DNA of 64,000 bases from Dendrosporobacter quercicolus (GTDB lineage: Bacteria; Bacillota; Negativicutes; DSM-1736; Dendrosporobacteraceae), in assembly GCF_900104455.1 (NCBI RefSeq), contig NZ_FNHB01000006.1:62001-126000 (forward strand), in the 5' to 3' direction. Below the pieces are notes generated by a model. That model saw nothing but the letters and a program-made list of their open reading frames with translations, was not told the DNA's origin and searched no databases. A program made the translations under genes and the position numbers. Positions 17,401 through 24,514 of this stretch are shown piece after piece (position 1 is the first letter of the stretch; the number at the start of each line of letters is the position of its first letter).

Positions 17401-17721
17401 CAGCTGCTGGATGAACTGATTGACCGGTTTGGGGATCCGCCCAAACCAGTATTAAATTTGTTGACGGTGGCCCGCATTAAAAATATTGCCCGGCAGTTGG
17501 GCGTTAAATCTATTATTCAACAGCTCAGAGGACTGGAAATTATTTTTGGCGATCAACCGAATGTCAATATCACCGGCATTTTGGAACTTAAAGCGCAATT
17601 CGGCAGTAATGTGACAATGCTGCCGGGACCTCCGGAAATAATCAAGCTGCGGTTGACCAAATTAGCGGAAAATAATTTACTAGATGTTCTGCACAAATTG
17701 CTTAAAGTCCTGATAAAATAA
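14446..17721 (+). CDS. mfd: Transcription-repair coupling factor Mfd
   Basis: 1091 aa, full length. Removes RNA polymerase stalled at lesions and recruits UvrA. N-terminal UvrB-like homology module, the RNA-polymerase interaction domain near residues 420-490 (LGDYVVHANHGIGKYVG), then a RecG-like SF2 translocase with Walker A GDVGFGKTE near 577, DEEQ near 675, and the motif VI arginines in QMRGRVGRS. C-terminal TRCF regulatory domain. GAGGTG precedes ATG 14446. Sits between fin and spoVT exactly as in Bacillus. Confidence 0.97.
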   Translation: MNKLFEAMKADVAFSKALECYQAQGQNVVYGLTGTQKSAVIAAAYQQNPRATVIVTGNNEGLEQLHTDLGTLLPDAVIADLPALDIVTFSAAAKSVELAARRMDVLGRLVRQEKIIVLATIEAAMQKGLSRQEFENNRLNIAVGIEITREQVLENLVRFGYERVDQVGSIGQFSARGGIVDVFPVNVTAPLRIEFFGDEIDSLRQFDIVTQRSSHNVTQADILPLTEPEHSAKPAVFLSYLPQPATIIFDEPTRIREQLGKLIKENPELKRRSFTWADITSAAKNYNIIYLSLMLQKIPYTEPTEIISVAAKGIAPFHRQMDMVISELNNLLERNFTPIIFLSNEDKAVAFQQSLSEQGVSASYASKIKQLAASTVLVTVGVLSGGFELPQARLAVIVEKDIFGRQKKRPRPRAAKGQQITYFRDINLGDYVVHANHGIGKYVGVETLSVGGVNKDYLHIRYAGEDKLYVPTDQVHLLQKYIGSEGEAPRLHKMGGVEWLKAKSKAKAAVADMAKELLALYAERQVGAGYAFEPDTPWQKEFEDTFPFEETPDQLAAIAEIKADMEKPRPMDRLLCGDVGFGKTEVAIRAAFKAVMSGKQVAVLVPTTVLAQQHFQTFLSRFAGFGPVVDVVSRFRSAKEQKATLAKVASGQVDVLIGTHRMLNADVVFKDLGLLIVDEEQRFGVAQKEKLKKWRCNIDVLTLSATPIPRTLHMSLVNARDMSIIETPPEDRFPVQTYVVEYNEQIIRDAIKRELKRGGQVYFVYNRVETIDKVQRQLSEMLPDAKIQSAHGQMPEELLEQVMLDFYEGHDEVLVCTSIIENGLDVSNANTIVIYDADHFGLSQLYQMRGRVGRSHRMAFAYFTYRADKVLTEVAEKRLQAIKEFAELGAGFKIAMRDLEIRGAGNLLGAQQHGHIASVGFEMYCRLLEEAVQELRTGRRVELPVEPVLELNVEAYLSGDYIGDAMHKIEIYQRIAAIRNEEHVSQLLDELIDRFGDPPKPVLNLLTVARIKNIARQLGVKSIIQQLRGLEIIFGDQPNVNITGILELKAQFGSNVTMLPGPPEIIKLRLTKLAENNLLDVLHKLLKVLIK

Positions 17722-17756
17722 GCACTTGCGGCCATTTTGGGCCGAAGGGCAATCAA

Positions 17757-17787
17757 TGAATAAAAATGATTGGCGGGATATATACTA
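17757..17787 (+). promoter_or_regulatory. Sigma-G (or sigma-F) promoter of spoVT
   Basis: TGAATA (17757-17762), 18-base spacer, TATACTA (17781-17787). Sigma-G consensus is TGAATA / CATACTA, so only one position differs. Bacillus spoVT is sigma-G transcribed, and this site is 46 bases before the start codon. Confidence 0.75.
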
Positions 17788-17832
17788 TCACTGAGGCTAA
17801 ATGTCAAAAACTGTAGAAAAGGGGGGATACTG

Positions 17833-18405
17833 GTGAAAGCGACAGGAATCGTTAGAAGAATTGATGACCTAGGAAGAGTGGTAATACCAAAAGAAATCCG
17901 TAGAACACTTAGAATACGTGAAGGAGACCCACTGGAAATTTATGTGGACCGTGAAGGTGAGGTTATCCTGAAAAAATACTCCCCGGTAGGTGAACTGGGT
18001 GATTTCGCTAAGGAATACTGCGATTCTTTATATGAAGCTATCGGCCAGATCATTCTTATCGCTGACCGCGACAATGTCGTCGCTGTCGCCGGCGCTTCAA
18101 AGAAAGAGTTCTTGAACAAGCCGATAGGCTCGATCTTAGAAAAAGTAATGGAAGACCGCAAAGCGGTGTTAATTAACAATCCAAGCGAGAATAAACATGG
18201 AAAAGCCAACCCAATTGATGTGGATGACGAGGATGACGATGCGGTGAAGTTTACCGCCGAAGTGATTGCGCCGATCATCGTCGAGGGCGATGCCATTGGT
18301 GCAGTAGTGATTTGCTCTAAACAAGCTGGCGTCCAAATGGGTGATATGGAAATTAAACTCGCCGAAACTGCTGCAGGTTTTCTAGCTAAACAAATGTCAC
18401 AATAA
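17833..18405 (+). CDS. spoVT: Stage V sporulation regulator SpoVT
   Basis: 190 aa. N-terminal AbrB-type swapped-hairpin DNA-binding domain (KATGIVRRIDDLGRVVIPKE) and a C-terminal GAF-like domain. It modulates sigma-G-dependent genes in the forespore. GTG 17833 has AAGGGGGG 6 bases upstream, and the protein then begins like other SpoVT proteins; the longer frame from 17770 is rejected. The GAF domain carries an unusual acidic stretch, DVDDEDDD, near residue 135. Own promoter and terminator. Confidence 0.96.
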   Translation: MKATGIVRRIDDLGRVVIPKEIRRTLRIREGDPLEIYVDREGEVILKKYSPVGELGDFAKEYCDSLYEAIGQIILIADRDNVVAVAGASKKEFLNKPIGSILEKVMEDRKAVLINNPSENKHGKANPIDVDDEDDDAVKFTAEVIAPIIVEGDAIGAVVICSKQAGVQMGDMEIKLAETAAGFLAKQMSQ

Positions 18406-18428
18406 TTATTGCCTTCTGTTGTTTTATG

Positions 18429-18455
18429 AGTAGCGGACGCCGTTCGCTACTTTTC
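18429..18455 (+). terminator. Terminator of spoVT
   Basis: 7-bp stem AGTAGCG/CGCTACT with 9-base loop, followed by TTTCTATT. Confidence 0.75.
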
Positions 18456-18483
18456 TATTACCGGAATATTTTACCGGATTTCT

Positions 18484-18512
18484 TTGGAATGAGGCCTGTT
18501 CTTTGCTATAAT
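18484..18512 (+). promoter_or_regulatory. Sigma-A-type promoter upstream of spoVB
   Basis: TTGGAA (18484-18489), 17-base spacer, TATAAT (18507-18512). Fits a vegetative promoter; the start codon is about 75 bases further on. Confidence 0.65.
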
Positions 18513-18594
18513 ACTACCAGGTAGATAAAAACCTATTCTCCGGGTAAGGCTCACTTGACAAGTTTAATAGCGCTTTGGGAGAGGAATGACTTTA

Positions 18595-20196
18595 GTGAGT
18601 AAAGACACATTTTTGAGAGGTGCGCTGATTTTAACAATAGCAGGGATTATTGTTAAAATCATTGGGTCGGTGAACCGGATTCTGCTGTCCCGGCTGCTGG
18701 GGGGCGAGGGCATTGGCTTGTATCAGATGGCCTATCCCATTTATTTACTGGCGTTAAGTGTATCATCAGCCGGTATCCCAGTGGCAATTTCAATTATCGT
18801 GGCTGAAAAAATCGCCCGTTCTGATTATCGTGGCGCCAACCGGGTATTTCGTATTTCCTTAAGCGTGCTGGCGGTTACCGGGTTGATTTTTAGTTTTTTA
18901 TTGTACTTCGGCGCCGGCTGGCTGGTGGAAAACCAGTATGTGCGTGATGCCAGAGCCTACTACGCGATAGCTGCGTTAGCGCCGGCGATATTCTTTGTCA
19001 CCGTGCTATCGAGCTACCGCGGTTATTTCCAGGGATTGCAAATGATGACCCCTACCGCTGTTTCCCAGATTTTCGAGCAACTGGTGCGGGTAGTCACGAT
19101 GATTGCCCTGGCTTTTATTCTGCTGCCGCAGGGACTGGAATATGCCGCCGCCGGGGCCAGCTTTGGCGCCGGGCCAGGTGCCGCCGCCGGCTTACTGGTG
19201 CTGCTTTATTATTACTGGCGTCAGCGTAAGGTCTATCAAATTCAGGCGCAACTGCAGGCCGACGTTAAACAGGAATCAAGTATCCGTATTATTTCCCGAA
19301 TGGTTAAACTGGCTCTGCCGGTTTCGCTGGCCAATATTATGCTGCCCCTGGTATCGAATATTGATCTCCTGATTGTTCCGGCCAGACTGGAAGTTGCGGG
19401 CTTTACGGTTGAGCAGGCCACCGAGCTGTTTGGCTATTTAACCGGCATGGCGGTGGCATTGGTTAATTTACCGACCATTCTTACCGCATCGCTGGCCGCC
19501 AGCCTGGTGCCAGCGGTATCAGAAGCATTTACGCTAGGGGATCATAAGCGCATTTATCAGCGTACGGCCACAGCGATGCGGATTGCCAATCTGATTACCA
19601 TTCCCAGTTTTGTAGGCATGTGGCTGCTGGCTGCGCCAATATCGCAAATGCTTTACGGCACACCCAACGCCGGCACCTCAATTGCGGTTCTATCGATTGG
19701 GATTGTTATGCTGGGGATGGGGCAGGTGACCACCGGTGTTTTGCAGGGACTGGGTCATACCACCATTCCACTGATCAACATGGCAATATCGGCTGCCGTA
19801 AAAGTGGTATTAAGCTGGGTGCTCACGGCAATTCCCTCGCTGGGCATTAAAGGCGCCGCCTGGGCTACCAATGCCGACTTCGCGGTGGCCGCCGTTTTGA
19901 ATATTTATTTTGTCTACCGTTATGTGGGCTTTAGCATCAGTTTGCCGGATACCCTCAAAGCAATTTGTTCAGCCGCCATTATGGGCGGGGTGGTGCTCTT
20001 AACCTATGATGCGGTAATGGGACAGTTATTCAGCAACACTCTGGCTACCTTAATCGCCATTGTCATCGGCGTGGGCGTGTATGGCCTGTCCCTGCTGCTG
20101 CTGGGCGGCGTCAATGAACGCGATGTGGAACGGGTGCCGAAAGTAGGCGGCAAGCTGCTTGCTATACTGCGAAAATTACGGCTGTTAAAAAAATAA
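18595..20196 (+). CDS. spoVB: SpoVB-type lipid flippase-like protein (MVF/MOP superfamily)
   Basis: 533-aa polytopic membrane protein with about 14 helices, of the MurJ/SpoVB group in the MOP exporter superfamily, likely to flip lipid-linked peptidoglycan precursors during spore cortex or wall synthesis. N-terminus TFLRGALILTIAGIIVKIIG aligns with Bacillus SpoVB. GTG 18595 is preferred: the purine-rich GGGAGAGGA ends 9 bases upstream, whereas ATG 18586 directly touches it. The sigma-A-like promoter suggests it may not be strictly sporulation specific. Five bases before yabN, so an operon. Confidence 0.88.
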   Translation: MSKDTFLRGALILTIAGIIVKIIGSVNRILLSRLLGGEGIGLYQMAYPIYLLALSVSSAGIPVAISIIVAEKIARSDYRGANRVFRISLSVLAVTGLIFSFLLYFGAGWLVENQYVRDARAYYAIAALAPAIFFVTVLSSYRGYFQGLQMMTPTAVSQIFEQLVRVVTMIALAFILLPQGLEYAAAGASFGAGPGAAAGLLVLLYYYWRQRKVYQIQAQLQADVKQESSIRIISRMVKLALPVSLANIMLPLVSNIDLLIVPARLEVAGFTVEQATELFGYLTGMAVALVNLPTILTASLAASLVPAVSEAFTLGDHKRIYQRTATAMRIANLITIPSFVGMWLLAAPISQMLYGTPNAGTSIAVLSIGIVMLGMGQVTTGVLQGLGHTTIPLINMAISAAVKVVLSWVLTAIPSLGIKGAAWATNADFAVAAVLNIYFVYRYVGFSISLPDTLKAICSAAIMGGVVLLTYDAVMGQLFSNTLATLIAIVIGVGVYGLSLLLLGGVNERDVERVPKVGGKLLAILRKLRLLKK

Positions 20197-20200
20197 GGGG

Positions 20201-21667
20201 ATGACTGGATTGGGAGAATTGATGATTGTTGGACTGGGGCCGGGCTCGCTCGGCCTGCTTACCCTGGAGACCTGGGATCTGCTGGCAGCGGCGGATTTAG
20301 TGCTGCTTAGGACGGCCAAGCATCCTACGGTTGACGGGCTGAAGGAGCGCGGCGTCAGCTTTGTAAGCTATGATGATGTTTATGATGCCCAGCCGACCTT
20401 TGACGCAGTCTATGATTTTATTGCCAGAGACTGCCTGGCGAAAGTTGAAAAAGGGCAAAAAGTAGTTTATGCCGTTCCGGGAAGTCCGCTTGTGGCGGAA
20501 AAAACAGTAAGCCTGATTCGATTACTAGCGGCTGAACGGAACATAGCGGTTAAGATTGCGCCGGGGATGAGCTTTCTGGAGGTGCTGTATGTCCGGCTGG
20601 GAGTGGACCCGGCAGCCGGTATGACCATTCTGGACAGCATTGATCTGGCGGTCTTGCGGGACAAGCCGTCAACCGGCCTGGTTGTTACGCAGATCTACAG
20701 CCGGCAGGTTGCTTCAGAAGCCAAGCTGTCGCTGATGGAATGGTATGCGGATGACGATGAAATTATCGTGGCGCGCAATCTGGGGCTTCCCGGTGAGGAA
20801 GTCCGTAAAATTCCCTTGTATGAACTGGACCGGCTGCCGGTCATTGATCATCTGACAAGCGTCTACGTTCCGCCAGGACAAGCCGGGCCGGGCCAATTTG
20901 AACTTTCCCCTGTCATTGACATAATGGCCCGTCTGAGGGCGCCTGGCGGCTGTCTGTGGGATATTGAGCAGACCCATCGGAGCCTGCGCCGTTATTTGGT
21001 TGAGGAAGTTTATGAGGTGCTTGAGGCGATTGATCTTAAATCCGCCGGTCAGCTTTGTGAAGAACTGGGCGATCTGTTGTTGCAAATCGTATTTCATGCC
21101 CGTATTGCTGAAGAGTGCGGTGATTTTACCATGCAGGAGGTCATTGATGGCGTCGCCGCCAAGCTGGTACGCCGCCATCCTCATGTTTTCGGCGATGTCA
21201 CCGTACAGGATGCCGGTGAAGTGGTGCTGAACTGGGAACAGATCAAGCAGCAGGAAAAAGGGCATGAACGACCGTCGGTGCTTGACGGTATCCCGCCGGA
21301 GCTGCCCGGTTTGATGAAAGCCTGCAAGCTGCAGATAAAAGCTGCGAAAGTAGGTTTTGACTGGGATAATATTGCCCCGGTTTGGGAAAAGATAGAGGAA
21401 GAGATTGCTGAGCTTAAAACTGCGATTGAAAGTGGCGACACAGAGGCGATGGAAGGTGAACTGGGCGATATTTTATTTGCGGTTGTAAATTTAGCGCGAT
21501 TTTTGAAGGTGGATGCGGAGATTGCGTTGAATGTAACCAATAGCAAATTTAAGCGCAGGTTTGTCCATATGGAAGCCGCCGTCGGCGAAAAAGGGCTTAA
21601 CTGGGAGCAACTTACGCTGGCTGAGCTTGATCAGCTGTGGGATGAAGCAAAACTCGCGGAAGGATAA
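20201..21667 (+). CDS. mazG: YabN-type tetrapyrrole methylase-like / MazG pyrophosphohydrolase fusion
   Basis: 488 aa. Residues 1-225 are a tetrapyrrole methylase-like domain (MIVGLGPGSLGLLTLE), the rest is a tandem MazG domain with the EExxE...ExxD metal site in EEVYEVLEAID and EELGDLLLQIVFHA. MazG hydrolyses NTPs to NMP and pyrophosphate and cleans damaged nucleotides. This fusion is the YabN form found next to spoVB in Bacillus. ATG 20201 touches the AAGGGG; TTG 20210 has better spacing and may be the true start. Confidence 0.92.
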   Translation: MTGLGELMIVGLGPGSLGLLTLETWDLLAAADLVLLRTAKHPTVDGLKERGVSFVSYDDVYDAQPTFDAVYDFIARDCLAKVEKGQKVVYAVPGSPLVAEKTVSLIRLLAAERNIAVKIAPGMSFLEVLYVRLGVDPAAGMTILDSIDLAVLRDKPSTGLVVTQIYSRQVASEAKLSLMEWYADDDEIIVARNLGLPGEEVRKIPLYELDRLPVIDHLTSVYVPPGQAGPGQFELSPVIDIMARLRAPGGCLWDIEQTHRSLRRYLVEEVYEVLEAIDLKSAGQLCEELGDLLLQIVFHARIAEECGDFTMQEVIDGVAAKLVRRHPHVFGDVTVQDAGEVVLNWEQIKQQEKGHERPSVLDGIPPELPGLMKACKLQIKAAKVGFDWDNIAPVWEKIEEEIAELKTAIESGDTEAMEGELGDILFAVVNLARFLKVDAEIALNVTNSKFKRRFVHMEAAVGEKGLNWEQLTLAELDQLWDEAKLAEG

Positions 21668-21765
21668 GCCAGTAATTTTTGCCAAATTTTTTCTGAGTAG
21701 ACAGGAATAAAAACACAAATAGCGAATTATGCTATTCGTAACGATTTCACGAGGAGGATGAATTT

Positions 21766-22041
21766 GTGAATAAAACTGAATTGGTAGCCAGCATTGCCGA
21801 AAAAGCCGGCCTTACTAAAAAAGATGCCGAGAAAGCTGTAAACGCTTTGTTCGCCAGCATTGAAGAAGCTTTGGTACTCGAAGATAAAGTGCAGATTATC
21901 GGCTTTGGCACTTTCGAAGTGAAAACCCGCGAAGAAAGAAAAGGCCGCAATCCGCAAACCGGCGCTGAAATTACCATTCCAGCTTCCAAGAACCCTGTGT
22001 TCAAGGCTGGTAAAGGTTTGAAAGACGCCATTAATCAATAA
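21766..22041 (+). CDS. hup: HU-family DNA-binding protein
   Basis: 91 aa, exact HU size. [20 protein letters not shown] is the N-terminal helix pair, [20 protein letters not shown] the beta arm with the DNA-intercalating NP. Bends and compacts DNA. GTG 21766 has GAGGAGG upstream. In Bacillus-like order an S4-domain yabO would stand here; it is not seen. Followed by a perfect 16-bp terminator. Confidence 0.96.
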   Translation: MNKTELVASIAEKAGLTKKDAEKAVNALFASIEEALVLEDKVQIIGFGTFEVKTREERKGRNPQTGAEITIPASKNPVFKAGKGLKDAINQ

Positions 22042-22047
22042 TATACA

Positions 22048-22084
22048 ATAAAAACCAGGTTAATTTTTTTAACCTGGTTTTTAT
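22048..22084. terminator. Terminator of hup
   Basis: 16-bp perfect stem (22048-22063 with 22069-22084), T5 loop, A- and T-rich outer ends; likely bidirectional. Confidence 0.92.
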
Positions 22085-22125
22085 TTAACTATCATTCAGA
22101 TAAATTATCTGTAGGGAGTGAGAAA

Positions 22126-22818
22126 ATGACGGGAACAATATTAATTGTGGATGATGAAGCGTCAATCCGGGAGTTGCTGAAATTTAACCTGCAAAAAGAA
22201 GGCTATCATGTACTGGAAGCCGAGACGGGAACTGACGGCCTGAGCATCGCCAAAAACGAGAAGCCGGATTTAGTCGTGCTGGATCTGATGCTGCCTGGAC
22301 TTGACGGTCTTGAAATCTGCCGGAACCTGAAAAGCCAGCAGAATACCGCCGGTATTCCAATCATCATGCTGACTGCAAAAAATGAGGAAATTGACAAAAT
22401 TATCGGCCTGGAGCTGGGGGCAGACGATTATTTGACAAAACCGTTCAGTCCGCGTGAACTGGTGGCTAGAATTAAGGCGGTGCTCCGCCGCAGCAACAAG
22501 GAGAGCTTACCGGCCGGTGAGTTGATGATTGGGAAGCTCAGATTAAATTTCAGCCGGTATGAAGCCTTTCTAAGCAAGGATAAACTGGAGTTGACACCGA
22601 AAGAATATGAACTGCTTAAATTGTTTATTACCAATTTAGGGCGGGTGTACAGTCGTGAGCAGCTGCTGGAAAAGGTCTGGGGCTACGAATACTTTGGCGA
22701 CACCAGAACGGTTGATGTGCATGTTCGCCATCTCCGGGCAAAACTGGCGGCTGAACCGGAGATTGCTGAAGCTATTGAGACGGTGCGCGGGGTTGGTTAC
22801 CGGTTTCGCGATATTTAA
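22126..22818 (+). CDS. OmpR/PhoB-family response regulator (PhoP-like)
   Basis: 230 aa. Receiver domain with Asp9/Asp10, phosphoacceptor Asp53 in VVLDLMLPG, and the conserved TK at TKPFSPRELV; then an OmpR-type winged helix (LTPKEYELLKLF, RTVDVHVRHLRAKL, VRGVGYRF). Closest in style to PhoB/PhoP/WalR. No kinase is adjacent; the PhoR-like kinase at 31.4-33.2 kb on the other strand is the natural partner candidate, and the TTAACA repeats upstream of the pst genes would then be its binding sites. That pairing is inferred. Confidence 0.88.
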   Translation: MTGTILIVDDEASIRELLKFNLQKEGYHVLEAETGTDGLSIAKNEKPDLVVLDLMLPGLDGLEICRNLKSQQNTAGIPIIMLTAKNEEIDKIIGLELGADDYLTKPFSPRELVARIKAVLRRSNKESLPAGELMIGKLRLNFSRYEAFLSKDKLELTPKEYELLKLFITNLGRVYSREQLLEKVWGYEYFGDTRTVDVHVRHLRAKLAAEPEIAEAIETVRGVGYRFRDI

Positions 22819-22937
22819 TTACCGGCCATTGGCTGCCACCCGACCGGCGGCGTCAGCCGTTTTTTGCCGTTATTTAGCATGCACCTGCGCTAAATGCATG
22901 TCCCGCCAATTCATAAGAATGCCTGGGCCGGGAGTAT

Positions 22938-22977
22938 CCGGAATAATAAGTTTCCACCTGGAAACTTATTATTCCGG
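22938..22977. repeat. Perfect 18-bp hairpin after response regulator
   Basis: Arms 22938-22955 and 22960-22977 are perfectly complementary, loop ACCT. No T-run follows (CAAGTGTAAAC), so it is not a standard terminator. It lies 120 bases after the gene. Confidence 0.65.
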
Positions 22978-23050
22978 CAAGTGTAAACAAAAGTTTCCCG
23001 GAAATACTAGTCGTACATCGCTCGAATTTTGAGATTAGAATGAGAGAATT

Positions 23051-23127
23051 TTTTTTTGCCCTGCGCGGCGGAAGAAGCCGCAATGATCGGACATGCAAGG
23101 CGCCGACGACGAAGCAGGGCGAAAAAA
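23051..23127 (+). repeat. Dispersed foldback repeat, copy B
   Basis: Terminal inverted repeats TTTTTTTGCCCTGC (23051-23064) and GCAGGGCGAAAAAA (23114-23127). Internally it carries GCGGCGGAAGAAGCCGC and GACGACGAAGCAGGG, the family hallmarks on this strand. It is the shortest and cleanest copy. Confidence 0.6.
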
Positions 23128-23165
23128 GACCGCATGATAAGCCGAATGCTTAGGTGGCGATCTAT

Positions 23166-23186
23166 CCTAGGACTAACTGTCCTAGG
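23166..23186. promoter_or_regulatory. Palindrome upstream of ald sigma-54 promoter
   Basis: CCTAGGAC-N5-GTCCTAGG, perfect 8-bp half sites, ending 11 bases before the sigma-54-type promoter. Candidate binding site for an enhancer-binding activator, plausibly the TyrR-like protein at 26.1-27.7 kb. Confidence 0.45.
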
Positions 23187-23197
23187 GCTTTTGCGGT

Positions 23198-23214
23198 TTG
23201 GCATAGTTCTTGCA
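23198..23214 (+). promoter_or_regulatory. Sigma-54 promoter of ald
   Basis: TTGGCATAGTTCTTGCA: the GG (23200-23201) and GC (23212-23213) are exactly 10 bases apart, as required for the -24/-12 sigma-54 promoter (consensus TTGGCAC-N5-TTGCA). It stands about 50 bases before the ald start codon. Confidence 0.72.
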
Positions 23215-23264
23215 TTATTTTTTCAGAGACGGGGAATGAAATTTATTTATGGAGGGACGTAATC

Positions 23265-24380
23265 ATGATTATTGGGGTAGCGAAAGAAATTAAAAATAAC
23301 GAGAACCGGGTGGGGCTTACTCCAGCGGGTACCGAAGCACTGTGCAAGGCCGGTCATACCGTCCTGATTGAAAAAAATGCCGGCGGCGGCAGCGGCTTTC
23401 AGGATGAAAGCTACCGTAAAGCCGGCGGCCTGATTATGAGTGATAAAAAAGCGTTATTTGCCGAAGCTGAGATGATCATTAAGGTAAAAGAACCGCTGCC
23501 GGAGGAATATGAATTGTTTCATGAGGGGCAGATCCTTTACACGTATCTGCATTTAGCGCCTGAACCGGCGCTGGCCAAAGCCCTGCTAAGCAAAAAAGTG
23601 GTCGGTATTGCTTATGAGACAATTGAAGGCCCTAACCATTCTTTGCCCCTGCTGTCGCCAATGAGTGAAGTAGCCGGCCGTATGGCAGTGCAGATTGGCG
23701 CGCAGTTTCTTGAAAAGCCCTATGGCGGCAAAGGCGTTTTGCTCGGGGGTGTGCCGGGGGTTGAGGCTGCGCAGGTAGTCATTATCGGCGGTGGTATTGT
23801 CGGCGCGAATGCAGCCAAAATGGCCGTTGGCCTAGGCGCCCGCGTGACGATCATCGACCGCTCGTTAGAACGGCTCCGCTATCTGGCCGATATTTTCGGC
23901 AGCCGTGTGGTGACCGTGATGTCCAACAGCTATAATATCGCCAATTGGGTGCGCAAGGCAGACCTGCTGGTAGGGGCGGTACTCATTCCGGGCGCCAAAG
24001 CGCCTAAGCTGGTAAGCCGGGAGATGGTTGAGACAATGGAAGTCGGTTCGGTAATTGTCGATGTGGCCATTGACCAGGGAGGCTCCATTGAAACGGTTGA
24101 CCGGATTACTACCCATAGCGAGCCTACGTATACCCAGTATGGCGTCATTCATTATTCGGTAGCCAATATGCCGGGTGCTGTCGCCCGTACATCCACGCTT
24201 GCGCTGACGAACGCTACTTTGGATTATGCCCTGCAAATTGCCAATAAAGGCTGGAAACAGGCTGTCCTTGACCATCCGGGGTTGGCGAAAGGCGTTAATG
24301 TGCTCGATGGTAAGGTGACTTATCAGAGTGTTGCCGCTGCTCTGAACACCGTTTATTATCAATTGAATGAACTGCTGTAG
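23265..24380 (+). CDS. ald: Alanine dehydrogenase
   Basis: 371 aa. NAD-dependent, reversible deamination of L-alanine to pyruvate and ammonia. Substrate-binding Arg15 (NENRVGLTP), Lys75 (IIKVKEP) and catalytic His96 (YTYLHLAPE) are all present; the nucleotide fold is [23 protein letters not shown] 23265 follows GGAGGGA; the in-frame extension back to 23154 overlaps the promoter and is rejected. A sigma-54-type promoter upstream points to control by nitrogen or amino-acid supply. A permease gene follows after a foldback element. Confidence 0.95.
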   Translation: MIIGVAKEIKNNENRVGLTPAGTEALCKAGHTVLIEKNAGGGSGFQDESYRKAGGLIMSDKKALFAEAEMIIKVKEPLPEEYELFHEGQILYTYLHLAPEPALAKALLSKKVVGIAYETIEGPNHSLPLLSPMSEVAGRMAVQIGAQFLEKPYGGKGVLLGGVPGVEAAQVVIIGGGIVGANAAKMAVGLGARVTIIDRSLERLRYLADIFGSRVVTVMSNSYNIANWVRKADLLVGAVLIPGAKAPKLVSREMVETMEVGSVIVDVAIDQGGSIETVDRITTHSEPTYTQYGVIHYSVANMPGAVARTSTLALTNATLDYALQIANKGWKQAVLDHPGLAKGVNVLDGKVTYQSVAAALNTVYYQLNELL

Positions 24381-24387
24381 GGAGCAG

Positions 24388-24473
24388 CCGGCAACAGGGT
24401 TCTATGTCAACAAATGGCGTTGTCCGAAACTACGCGCTGCTTCTTTGCTGACATAGAACCAATGTAATGCCGG
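24388..24473. repeat. Foldback element between ald and permease
   Basis: Nested inverted repeats: CCGGCA/TGCCGG outside (24388-24393, 24468-24473), and GGTTCTATGTCAACAAA against TTTGCTGACATAGAACC inside (24398-24414, 24444-24460, one mismatch). No T-run follows. Could be a small mobile remnant or an RNA element controlling the downstream permease. Confidence 0.5.
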
Positions 24474-24514
24474 ACAATTAATTGAAGATTCGAATAAATT
24501 ACAGGAGGATGTGT

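Noticed and set aside
23154-23264. N-terminal extension of alanine dehydrogenase
   Set aside because: Covers the palindrome and sigma-54 promoter, and alanine dehydrogenases begin at MIIGVAKE-type sequence.
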